A DNA stretch of 64,000 bases from Pseudomonadota bacterium (lineage in GTDB: Bacteria > Chloroflexota > UBA6077 > JAJPHF01). Below are positions 40,552-48,196 of this stretch, piece by piece. Every line of letters starts with the position of its first letter. Positions within the stretch are counted from its first letter, which is position 1. The stretch covers positions 1 through 64,000 of the forward strand of contig JAJPHF010000155.1 of the NCBI GenBank assembly GCA_021325365.1, written 5' to 3'. Under the pieces are notes generated by a model that worked only from the letters and a program-made list of their open reading frames with translations, was not told the origin of the DNA and did not search any database. Position numbers and translations under genes: made by a program.

Positions 40552-41496
40552 ATGGCCGTGAGCAAGCCCCGCACCCACTTGCTGAGCGACGAGCAAGTCC
40601 ACTACGCCTGGGACAACGCGCTGCCGCCGCGGCTGGAGATCGAGTCGGGCGACGAGGTGACCTTCACCACGCGCGACGCGGGCGACGGCTACTACGGCCC
40701 CCACTCGACCGCCGAGGACGTGGTGCGCAAGGTGTTCCGCGGCCACCCGCTGACCGGCCCGGTGTACGTGCGCGGCGCGCGTCCCGGCCACGTGCTCGAG
40801 GTCGAGGTCCGCGAGGTCCGCCCGGGGCCGTTCGGCTGGACGGCCATCATGCCCGGCCGTGGCCTGTTGCCCGACGACTTCGCCGCCCCCTACCTGCAGA
40901 AGTGGGACCTCGCCGGCCGCGACCGCGCCGTGCTGCGCCCGGGCGTCGAGATCCCGCTCGACCCGTTCTGCGGCATCCTGGGCGTCGCGCTGGCACAGCC
41001 GGGCCAGCACAGCACCATGCCGCCGCGCCAGACCGGCGGCAACATGGACGTCAAGCAGCTCACGGCGGGCGCGACGCTCTACCTGCCCGTGGAGGTCGAG
41101 GGCGCGCTCTTCTCCTGCGGCGACGCCCACGCCGCGCAGGGGGACGGCGAGGTCTGCCTGACCGCGATCGAGACGACGGCGACGGTCACGCTGCGCTTCC
41201 GCCTGCACGACTCGTTCACGGTGGCCGAGCCGCAGTTCCGCACCGCGGGCCCGCTCGGCCCGCGCACGAACGTCGGCCCGCACTACGCCACGACGGCGTA
41301 TGGCACCGATCTGATGGAGGCGAGCCGCAACGCGGTGCGCTACATGATCGACCACCTCGGCCGCACCCGTGGGCTGTCCCGTGAGGAGGCCTTCGTGCTG
41401 TGCAGCGTGGCCGTCGACCTGCGCATCAGCGAGGTGGTGGACGCGCCGCACTGGATCGTCACGGCCTTCCTACCCGAGAGCGTCTTCCGGGACTGA
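40552..41496 (+). CDS. Acetamidase/formamidase family protein
   Basis: A 314-residue enzyme of the FmdA/AmdA family, which hydrolyses small amides to a carboxylic acid and ammonia. It has GDEVTFTTRDAGDG, PLTGPVYVRGARPGHVLEVE, GILGVALAQPGQHSTMPPRQ, TGGNMDVKQLTAGATLYLPV and GDAHAAQGDGEVCLTAIET, all standard. A GAGGG lies upstream of the ATG. Cytosolic. The substrate amide cannot be fixed from sequence. Confidence 0.92.
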   Translation: MAVSKPRTHLLSDEQVHYAWDNALPPRLEIESGDEVTFTTRDAGDGYYGPHSTAEDVVRKVFRGHPLTGPVYVRGARPGHVLEVEVREVRPGPFGWTAIMPGRGLLPDDFAAPYLQKWDLAGRDRAVLRPGVEIPLDPFCGILGVALAQPGQHSTMPPRQTGGNMDVKQLTAGATLYLPVEVEGALFSCGDAHAAQGDGEVCLTAIETTATVTLRFRLHDSFTVAEPQFRTAGPLGPRTNVGPHYATTAYGTDLMEASRNAVRYMIDHLGRTRGLSREEAFVLCSVAVDLRISEVVDAPHWIVTAFLPESVFRD

Positions 41497-41568
41497 GCGC
41501 GCGGCCGCCGGAACGGTCCACCGGTTCGGACAGGTTTGGCCGCGCGAGCCAGTGCGACTCTCGCGCCC

Positions 41569-42297
41569 TCACAGGCCCGGATCATCCGTGGAGCGGTCGA
41601 GGTCGAGGGCCGGGCCAACGGGCGTCTCGCGCGTCTCGACCCGCACCACACGCTGCAGCTGGGCGATGACCCGCGCGCTGTCCCGCGCCTGCTGCAGCGC
41701 CTCGCGCGTCAGCTCGTACCCCTCGCCGGTCAGCCCAGGATGGTCCGTGAGCACGTCGAGCGCGCCGATGATGCCCTGCAGGTGGTTGTTCAGGCGGTGG
41801 GCCAGCTCGCGGGCGGTCACGGTGACACCTTCGAGCTGGGCCACCAGCAGGCGGCGCTCGGCCTCGCGCAGCTCGGCCTGCTGCTTGACCAGCTGCGCGT
41901 GCGCGGTCTGGACGCGCCGGCGCGTGCGCAGCCACACCTCGACGCGCGCCAACAGCTCGTCGGTCGAGAACGGCTTGGGCACGTAGTCGTCGGCGCCGAC
42001 GGCAAAACCGTCCACCCGCTGTTGCTCGCTGTCGAGCGCGGTCATCATGATGATCGGCAGGAACGCGTCCTGGCGCTGCGCCCGCGCGCGGCGGCAGACC
42101 TCCAACCCGTCGAGGCCCGGCAGCATCAGGTCGAGCAGGACGAGGTCCACGCCCCCGGCTAGCAGGCGGACCAGGCCCGTGGTCCCATCGGCGGCGCGCT
42201 CCACCGCGTAGCCGGCCCCCTCGAGCAGCATGTGAATCAGCTCGGCGAGGCCCGCGTCGTCCTCGACGACCAGAACCACAGGGCGCGGGGCCTCCAT
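41569..42297 (-). CDS. Receiver domain fused to a DHp-like helix pair, no kinase domain
   Basis: A 242-residue protein. Residues 1-125 are a receiver: VVLVVEDDAGLAELI with the acidic pocket, phospho-acceptor Asp in DLVLLDLMLPGLDGL, Thr in MMTALDSE and Lys in YVPKPFSTDELLARV. Residues 130-225 are helical. They contain ELAHRLNNHLQGIIGALDVL, which resembles the H-box and dimerisation helices of histidine kinases. There is no N-, G1- or G2-box, so no ATP-binding domain. It may be a phosphotransfer or scaffold protein that works with a separate kinase. The last 20 residues are disordered. Confidence 0.85.
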   Translation of the reverse strand: MEAPRPVVLVVEDDAGLAELIHMLLEGAGYAVERAADGTTGLVRLLAGGVDLVLLDLMLPGLDGLEVCRRARAQRQDAFLPIIMMTALDSEQQRVDGFAVGADDYVPKPFSTDELLARVEVWLRTRRRVQTAHAQLVKQQAELREAERRLLVAQLEGVTVTARELAHRLNNHLQGIIGALDVLTDHPGLTGEGYELTREALQQARDSARVIAQLQRVVRVETRETPVGPALDLDRSTDDPGL

Positions 42298-42357
42298 CGA
42301 TCTCCCCTGCTCGGCACGGTCGTGGGGCAGCTGCGGGGCCAGCGCGGGGCGGTCCGG

Positions 42358-42591
42358 CTACAGCTGGTCGGTCAGCCGTCCGCTGCTGACCAGCCACCGC
42401 GCGAACGCCAGGCGGCCGTGGAGCACATGGTCGGGCTCGGGGAGCGCTTTCATCGTACCGGCCCGCGTGGCCTGGCAATGGGCGCAGGCGCAATGGGCCC
42501 GGGCGACGTGGGCCTCGTGGCCGCACTGGCGGCACAGCTCGATGGTCGTCGGATTGAAGCGGCGGCACCAGCCGCACATTGTGTAGCGCAT
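42358..42591 (-). CDS. Small zinc-ribbon protein
   Basis: A 77-residue protein. Cys and His pairs are spaced as MCGWCRRFN, LCRQCGHEAHVARAHC and ACAHCQ, which suggests two zinc-binding knuckles. The C-terminal half is helical (PEPDHVLHGRLAFARWLVSS). AAGGAG lies just before the ATG at 42591, while a longer open frame upstream has no such site. No family recognised. It could bind nucleic acid or a protein partner. Confidence 0.75.
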   Translation of the reverse strand: MRYTMCGWCRRFNPTTIELCRQCGHEAHVARAHCACAHCQATRAGTMKALPEPDHVLHGRLAFARWLVSSGRLTDQL

Positions 42592-42761
42592 AGCTCCTTC
42601 GAATACTCCCCGGGAAAGTCTCCCCGCGTCACCCCCCGACGCATGGCCCATCATACCATCGATGCGGCCGGCGCTCCAGCCAGGCCAGGAGAGTTGGTTC
42701 CGCGGGCCGCCCGGCGCCCGGCGGAGCGCCGCCCCGCTCGCCCAGTACCCGCCCCGGCGGC

Positions 42762-42855
42762 TGGTATAATTCGCCCCACGCGCGTGCGAGAGGGGTCGGC
42801 CGCCGCGTGCGCGCCTACTGCGACCGCTAATCCGCCCCACGCGCGTGGGAGAGGG
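42762..42855 (+). promoter_or_regulatory. Extended -10 promoter and 23-bp direct repeat before reductase gene
   Basis: TGGTATAAT (TGn plus consensus TATAAT) at 42762-42770. CGCCCCACGCGCGTGCGAGA followed by GGG at 42772-42794 is repeated at 42833-42855 with one mismatch. The offset is 61 bp, the same as for the repeat at 2087-2175. The second copy includes the GAGAGGG ribosome site of the next gene. Confidence 0.65.
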
Positions 42856-42857
42856 CC

Positions 42858-43619
42858 ATGTGGCGCCTGTTTCCCCTCCCGGCCGTCGAGCGCCCGGCCG
42901 ACAGCGTCTACGCCGACCTCGCCTGGCCCCCGCCGCCCGCCGCGCGCCCGCACGTCGCGCTCAACATGGTGAGCACGGTGGACGGCCGCGCCGCGGTCGC
43001 CGGCCGCGCGGCCGGCATCGGCGGCGCCCACGATCGCCTGCTGATGCGTCAGCTGCGCGCCCGGGCCGACGCCGTGATGGTGGGCGTCGGGACGCTCCGC
43101 GCCGAGGCCCTGACGCCAACCGTGCCCCCGAGCTACGTCGCGGCGCGGCTGGCGCGGGGACAGACGCCGCAGCCGCTCGGGGTGCTCGTGAGCAACTCGG
43201 GCCGGCTCCCGCTCGCCCGCGCCTACTTCGCGCGCGCCGACTTCGCGCGCGTGCTCATCACGAGTGCGGCGGGCGCGACGACCGTGGAGCCGGCCGCCGC
43301 CGCGGGCTTGCGGCTGATCGTGGCCGGCGAGACGACGGTGGACCTATCGGCCGCGCTCGCCGCGCTGCGCGACGAGCTGGGCGTGCGCTGGCTGCTCTGC
43401 GAGGGCGGCCCGACGCTGAACCAGGCCCTGCTGCGCGCCGGCCTCGTGGACGAGCTGTTCCTCACGCTCGCGCCGAAGCTGGCCGGCGGCAGCGAGCCGT
43501 CCATCGTGGCTAGCGCCCCCCCGTTGCCCGACAGCCCCATCGGGCTGCGCCTCCTGGCGCTTCACGCCGATGGCGACGAGCTGTACCTGCACTACCAGGT
43601 CGCGCCCTCGCTCGAGTGA
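42858..43619 (+). CDS. RibD C-terminal-type reductase (dihydrofolate-reductase fold)
   Basis: A 253-residue protein of the RibD_C family, NADPH-dependent reductases that include the second-step enzyme of riboflavin synthesis. It has HVALNMVSTVDGRAAVAGRA, ARADAVMVGVGTLRAEALTP, VRWLLCEGGPTLNQALLRAG and DELFLTLAPKLAGG. The deaminase domain of full-length RibD is absent and no other rib gene is adjacent. It may therefore reduce another substrate. Its start overlaps the end of a 61-bp-offset direct repeat. Confidence 0.9.
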   Translation: MWRLFPLPAVERPADSVYADLAWPPPPAARPHVALNMVSTVDGRAAVAGRAAGIGGAHDRLLMRQLRARADAVMVGVGTLRAEALTPTVPPSYVAARLARGQTPQPLGVLVSNSGRLPLARAYFARADFARVLITSAAGATTVEPAAAAGLRLIVAGETTVDLSAALAALRDELGVRWLLCEGGPTLNQALLRAGLVDELFLTLAPKLAGGSEPSIVASAPPLPDSPIGLRLLALHADGDELYLHYQVAPSLE

Positions 43620-43666
43620 CGACGCGCTAGCCGCATCGCCGGCTGTGCGCCGCGGGCGGGCGTCGC

Positions 43667-44839
43667 TCAGCTCTCCGGCAGTCGGCCCAGGTCGGCGAGC
43701 ACGTCGTTCACGAGCTCCGTGCCCCAGAGCGCCGCGAACGTCGCGTCGGAGATCGGCTCCGTAATCAGGCCGAGGTCGCGGAAATATTGGTACGCGTAGC
43801 GCAGCGAGTCCTCGTTCGGCAGGCCGTTCGGGCTGTAGCCAATGGGCACCATGTCGTGTACTACGGCCGCGTCGATGCCGGTGTAGCCGGCCATGATGCT
43901 CTCGATCTGCGCCCGCGTGGGGTTGTCGGGCGGACCGGCGAAAGCTTGCAGGTAGTCGCGGATGGTCCGAATGTACGCGCGCACGTAAGCGCGGGCGACG
44001 GCGCGGTTGTTGTAGAGCGTGGGCGAGAAGCAGAGCGCGCTGACGGTGAAGCCTGGATACAGCTCCCCCAGCCCCACCAGCTTCTCCACGCTGCCCTGCC
44101 GCAGCGCCCGCAGCAAGAACGGCTCGCCCAGCGCGCCGGCGTCGATGGCGCCGTTCGCGAGCGCCGGCAGCTGGTCGGCGAAGGTCATCGCCTGGATGTT
44201 CAGATCATCCAGGCTCATGCCGACACGCTGCAAGCCCGCCGCGATCATTGCGCCGTTACCCGACGCCTTGCCCGGCGGCACGAGCCCCACCAGGCGCCCC
44301 CGCAGGTCCTCCAGGCGGCGCACCTGACCCGAGTCGTAGAGGTCCTTGCGGACCACCAGGGCATTGAAGTCGAAGCCGGGGCGGAAGCTGCCCTTGTCGA
44401 GCACCAGCTTCATCGGCACGTTGCGCGCGACGGCGTTCCACATCGGCGCGGTGCCGCCGATACCGGCGATGTCGATCTGCTCGGTAGCGAGGGCCGGCGT
44501 CATCTGCGTGGCGTCGAGGATCGGCACGATCTCGACGTCGAGCCCTTCCTGCTGGTAGTACCCCAGCTTGTCGGCGGCGTAGATCAGCACGTCGCCCGCC
44601 ACGTTCTGCACCGCGACGCGCGCCCGGCCGACGGGCGCCAGCGGAACGCTCGCCGCGCCCGGCGCGGCAGGGCCGGCTGTAGCCCCGCCGGCCGCGGAGG
44701 GGGTGGTCGCCGGCTGGCTCGCGGCCGGCGCCGCCACAGCCGTGGGTGGCGCGGCCGGCGGGCCGGCGCTCGGCGCGCAGGCGGCCGCTAACAGCAGCAC
44801 GGCGAGCGCGGGCCAACCAAGGACAAGTGCTCGTGGCAT
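43667..44839 (-). CDS. ABC transporter substrate-binding lipoprotein (NMT1/SsuA-like)
   Basis: A 390-residue binding protein. The signal ends in LLLAAAC (residue about 21), followed by an Ala/Pro/Thr-rich linker to about residue 60. The mature part has VAVQNVAGDVLIYAADKLGY, YQQEGLDVEIVPI, IDIAGIGGTAPMWNAVARNV and RRLEDLRGRLVGLVPPGKAS, as in nitrate/sulfonate/taurine-type proteins. No permease or ATPase is adjacent. It is related to the gene at 2206-3345 in type and linker style but not closely in sequence. Ligand unknown. Confidence 0.85.
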   Translation of the reverse strand: MPRALVLGWPALAVLLLAAACAPSAGPPAAPPTAVAAPAASQPATTPSAAGGATAGPAAPGAASVPLAPVGRARVAVQNVAGDVLIYAADKLGYYQQEGLDVEIVPILDATQMTPALATEQIDIAGIGGTAPMWNAVARNVPMKLVLDKGSFRPGFDFNALVVRKDLYDSGQVRRLEDLRGRLVGLVPPGKASGNGAMIAAGLQRVGMSLDDLNIQAMTFADQLPALANGAIDAGALGEPFLLRALRQGSVEKLVGLGELYPGFTVSALCFSPTLYNNRAVARAYVRAYIRTIRDYLQAFAGPPDNPTRAQIESIMAGYTGIDAAVVHDMVPIGYSPNGLPNEDSLRYAYQYFRDLGLITEPISDATFAALWGTELVNDVLADLGRLPES

Positions 44840-44997
44840 CGGTCCGACTCCAGGCCCCCGCCGTGTTGGCGCGCCGCGGCTCATTGGGGACGCACCATGC
44901 TACCACGCCGCTGGCCCCGACCCTGGCGCTTGTCCGCGGAGAGAGAGGAAACCTACGCTCGTACGGCCGTCGGACGCGCGGCGCGGGCGCCGCGGCG

Positions 44998-45453
44998 CTA
45001 CTCGGGCTGCTCGGCGCGGGCGCGGAGCGCCGTGAGCCGCTCGACGAGGACGGCGCGGGCGGCGAGGTACCGGTCCACCTGCTCGTGCAGGCGCACCAGC
45101 AGATCGGGCTCGTCGAGGTTCATCACGTCGGGGCGCGGCTGCAGCGTGTCGTTGCACCAGGTGTGGCCAGCGCTCGCGTGGCTGCGGTGCGCGCCGAAGG
45201 TGCGCGTCACGATCAGGTCGGCCAGCGGGTCCGGCTCCTCCGCGATGGCGCAGAAGACGTACCACCCGCGCGGCGACGGAATGAAGCTCCAGCGACGCTC
45301 GGGGAAGAACGTGTTGATGTCGCGGACTAGCTGCCGCGCGGCCGGACTGACGTTCTCGCGCACCAGCAGCCGGAAGCCACGATAGCGCTGCTCGGCCACC
45401 GGCCGCCAGACCGGGCGATAGCGATCGGTGCGCCGCGCCAGATCGTCGCTCAC
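44998..45453 (-). CDS. Hypothetical protein, conserved-looking alpha/beta
   Basis: A 151-residue cytosolic protein. Segments FRLLVRENVSPAARQLVRDI, FFPERRWSFIPSPRGWYVFC, ADLIVTRTFGAHRSHASAGH and HEQVDRYLAARAVLVERLTA look like a folded domain with a helical end. No family is recognised. The GTG start at 45453 follows GGAGAGG; an ATG 45 bases upstream lacks a site. Nothing in the 158 bases before 44998 suggests a further gene. Confidence 0.72.
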   Translation of the reverse strand: MSDDLARRTDRYRPVWRPVAEQRYRGFRLLVRENVSPAARQLVRDINTFFPERRWSFIPSPRGWYVFCAIAEEPDPLADLIVTRTFGAHRSHASAGHTWCNDTLQPRPDVMNLDEPDLLVRLHEQVDRYLAARAVLVERLTALRARAEQPE

Positions 45454-45632
45454 GCTACCTCTCCAGGCTGGGGGCTTGCTTACTTGATGGTAGCGCAAGC
45501 GCGGCCGCGACGCTCGCGCGCCGCGAACGTCGCGGGGCTACGCGGCGCCCGGGCGGCGGCGTATACTGAGATTACCAGCGGGGCGAGCGCCGCGGCGGCC
45601 GCGTCCACGATTCTACAGCGGGATGCGAGAAA

Positions 45633-45962
45633 ATGGTCCTCTACGTGATGACCTGGGACCTGCCTACCCACCGCGAGAACCTCACGGTGTACTCCAACAA
45701 GGCGCGCAACGACTGGATTCCGACCGTGCTGCGCCATCCCGGCGTCGAGGAGTTCCGCACGTTCCGCAACCCGATGGAGAGCACGCCGCAGGTGATGGTC
45801 ACCATCGAGTTCGATAGCCTCGACTCCTGGCGCTCGTTCGTCGAGGGCGACGACAACCGTCGCATCATGCGCGAGCTGCGCATCATCGGCGCCACGAACG
45901 TGACCGCCCACTTCTGGCTGCCGTCGAACATCACGCCCGCCACCGAGCGCTCAGCCCGCTGA
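45633..45962 (+). CDS. Small alpha/beta-barrel protein, Dabb/monooxygenase-like
   Basis: A 109-residue protein with the layout of dimeric alpha-beta ferredoxin-fold proteins: VLYVMTWDLPTHRENLTVYS, VLRHPGVEEFRTFRNPM, TPQVMVTIEFDSLDSWRSFV and RRIMRELRIIGATNVTAHFW. Relatives act as stress-response or small-molecule monooxygenases, but the residues do not settle a reaction. A TATACT box lies about 70 bases upstream. Its last 12 bases overlap the convergent glycosyltransferase. Confidence 0.78.
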   Translation: MVLYVMTWDLPTHRENLTVYSNKARNDWIPTVLRHPGVEEFRTFRNPMESTPQVMVTIEFDSLDSWRSFVEGDDNRRIMRELRIIGATNVTAHFWLPSNITPATERSAR

Positions 45963-46820
45963 GCGCGCAGCGCCGGGCGCGGGCAGGCGCGGCGCGCTGC
46001 CCGCGGCAACCCGTGGCGGCACGCCACGCTCGCGCCAGAGCCGGGCCAGGCGGCGCGTGCGCAGCAGCGCGGCGTAGCCCAGGTAGGCGGCCAGCAGCAG
46101 CCCGAGCGCGCCATCCCGGCGCCCGCCCAGGGTGACGTAGCGCCGCCAGAACTCGCGCGCCGGCTGGCCCAGGTAGGCGCGGGCGCGGACTCGCTCGCCC
46201 TGCCGCCAGCGCGTCTCGGCCTCCAGCGCGGCGTAGCGCCGCTGCTTCGCCACGAACTCCGCGAGCGTGTCGTAGTTCAGATGGATCAGCGGCTCCCGCA
46301 GCCAGCCCGCCGGGCCGTCGAGCGCGGCAACCTCGTGGACCAGTCCGCCGGGCGCGTAGCGCGCCGCGGTCCGCCGCAGCAGGCGCAGCTGATAGTCAGG
46401 GCTCCAGCCGGCCCCGCGCACCCATTGTCCCCGAATGCGGTTGCGCCGCGGCACCCAGTAGCCCGCCGTGCCGTCCGCGGCGGCCCGCGCCACGGCGTCG
46501 CGCGCCTCGGCGGCCAGCGCCCGTGGCACGCGCTCGTCGGCGTCCACGAAGAACACCCACTCGGTCTGGGCGAGCGCCAGCGCGCGGTTGCGAAAGCGCG
46601 GGAAGCTCTCGAAGGGGACCACCCGTACCTGGTCGGTGTGCTGGCGAGCGATCTCGGCCGTGGCGTCCGCCGTGCGGTCGTCCACCAGCACCAGCACGGC
46701 GTCGGCCCAGCCCAGGCTGGCGAGGCAGGGGCCAATGAACGCCGCCTCGTCGCGGGCCAGCACCGCCCCGGTGATCCCCGGCCCCTGCGCGGCTGGCGGC
46801 CCCGCGGGGCGCGTCGTCAC
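45951..46820 (-). CDS. GT2 glycosyltransferase, WaaE-like
   Basis: A 289-residue GT-A enzyme with GITGAVLARDEAAFIGPCLA, SLGWADAVLVLVDDRTADAT and the donor-metal motif VFFVDADERVPRALAA. YWVPRRNRIRGQWVRGAGWS and LIHLNYDTLAEFVAKQRRYA are typical of the beta-1,4-glucosyltransferase group that modifies lipid-linked or surface glycans. A C-terminal membrane-associated helix region is visible. The GTG start overlaps the stop of the upstream gene (TAGTG), so the two are coupled. Confidence 0.87.
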   Translation of the reverse strand: MTTRPAGPPAAQGPGITGAVLARDEAAFIGPCLASLGWADAVLVLVDDRTADATAEIARQHTDQVRVVPFESFPRFRNRALALAQTEWVFFVDADERVPRALAAEARDAVARAAADGTAGYWVPRRNRIRGQWVRGAGWSPDYQLRLLRRTAARYAPGGLVHEVAALDGPAGWLREPLIHLNYDTLAEFVAKQRRYAALEAETRWRQGERVRARAYLGQPAREFWRRYVTLGGRRDGALGLLLAAYLGYAALLRTRRLARLWRERGVPPRVAAGSAPRLPAPGAARSAG

Positions 46821-47989
46821 TAGAAGCTCACTTCGACCAGCGAGCGGCCTACGCCGTCGTCCCAATAGCGGTGGCCCTCCTGCACGAGCCCGCCGTAGAG
46901 CCACATCTTGGTCACCTTGTGCAGCATCTGGATGGTGCCGGTGACGGTCACCTCCTCGCCGGGCGCCAGGTCGTGGCCGAAGCCCCAGCGATAGGGATAG
47001 CGCGCGCCCGCGGTGGTCGGCGCGCCCTGCCAGTCGATGCCCACCCGCCAGAAGCCGGCGCGGTCGATGTAGGCGCCGTTCTCGATCGAGCCGAAGCTCT
47101 CGTAGCTGTTGTAGGTGTAGCCGGGGTCAGGGCCCTGCGTGCGCAGCACCGTCTCGCCGATGTTGCGCACGCCGATCTCGACGCTTACCGAGCCGCCCAG
47201 CAAGACTTGCCGCGGGGCGATGTACACCGACGTGATCTTCGCCTTGGGGACGCCGCCCGCGTCCAGCAGCACCGGCACCCGCGCGACGCTCACGTTGCCC
47301 GCGCGGTCGCGCGCCTCGACCGTGTAGTAGTACAGGCCGTCGCGCAGCGGCCGCTCGTTCACCACGCCCGCCCACGTCTCCGCGTACTCGCCGGCGTCGC
47401 GCTTGTCGTCGCGCACGCCCACGTACTGCTTGCGGCCCTGCTCGTCCGTGGCGTAGATCGACACGCGGGCGTCCTTGGTCAGGCGGAAGCTGATCTGCGC
47501 CACGTCGTCGATCGCGTCGAAGTTGGGCGAGATGGTCTGGGGATCGGCGACCAGATTCTCGATCCGGGGCGGGTCCGTGTCGGCGGCCGCCACCGCCACC
47601 TCGGCGCTGTTCTCCTCGCGGTAGCCCTGCTGGTCCACCGCCTGCACCGTCACGCGGTACGCGCCCGGCGCGACGACCCGGCGCTCCACGCCGTCCGGCG
47701 TCGGGGCGTAGGTGCCGTCGAAGCTGAGCTGATAATCGTCGCCCGGCGGGCGCGGCTGGCGCTCGCGCAGTACCAGGCGGTTGCCGTCGTGCCCGTCCAG
47801 CCACACGGACACGTCGGCCGGGCGCCCCAGCGAGTAGTGGACGACGACCGGCTGAGTCACGCCATCGCCCAGCACGCGCAGCGCCGGGCCGCTGGTATAG
47901 ACGGCGCCGAGCAGGGGCGCGCCGGCGCGGCAGCTCCCGAGCGCGAGCAGCGCCGCGAGCACGAGCAGGATGAGCGCGAGCTTGCGCAT
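46820..47989 (-). CDS. Secreted lipoprotein with Ig-like/FlgD-type domains
   Basis: A 389-residue lipoprotein. The signal ends in LLALGSC (residue about 20). Three beta-sandwich regions follow. The second has NLVADPQTISPNFDAIDDVA and LRDGLYYYTVEARDRAGNVS, the classic FlgD/Ig-like fold used in extracellular adhesive or structural proteins. The third, with PRQVLLGGSVSVEIGVRNIG, looks like a CARDB-type domain. No enzymatic residues are evident. It is coupled to the following glycosyltransferase gene, which hints at a surface-structure role. Confidence 0.82.
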   Translation of the reverse strand: MRKLALILLVLAALLALGSCRAGAPLLGAVYTSGPALRVLGDGVTQPVVVHYSLGRPADVSVWLDGHDGNRLVLRERQPRPPGDDYQLSFDGTYAPTPDGVERRVVAPGAYRVTVQAVDQQGYREENSAEVAVAAADTDPPRIENLVADPQTISPNFDAIDDVAQISFRLTKDARVSIYATDEQGRKQYVGVRDDKRDAGEYAETWAGVVNERPLRDGLYYYTVEARDRAGNVSVARVPVLLDAGGVPKAKITSVYIAPRQVLLGGSVSVEIGVRNIGETVLRTQGPDPGYTYNSYESFGSIENGAYIDRAGFWRVGIDWQGAPTTAGARYPYRWGFGHDLAPGEEVTVTGTIQMLHKVTKMWLYGGLVQEGHRYWDDGVGRSLVEVSF

Positions 47990-48135
47990 GGCGTCTCCGG
48001 GGTGAACGTCGGGAAATGCTAGCAAAGGCGTCCCGGCCCCCTCAAGCAATGCGCGCCGGACACGACCGCCGGCGGCCTGGCGCCGGCCCACGTCACGAAC
48101 CGGTCACAGAATGCCTGCCGGCCGGGAGGGGAGCG

Positions 48136-48144
48136 TGCTACAAT
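48136..48144 (+). promoter_or_regulatory. Extended -10 promoter of serine-hydrolase gene
   Basis: TGCTACAAT, about 50 bases before the chosen GTG start. No clear -35. Confidence 0.4.
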
Positions 48145-48196
48145 CCGCACCGGCGCCCGGTACGGGCGGGCGGCGCACGGGCCGCGGCGGCGGCTG

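Noticed and set aside
42858..43619. Complete riboflavin operon
   Set aside because: Only the reductase domain is present, with no deaminase, synthase or lumazine gene.
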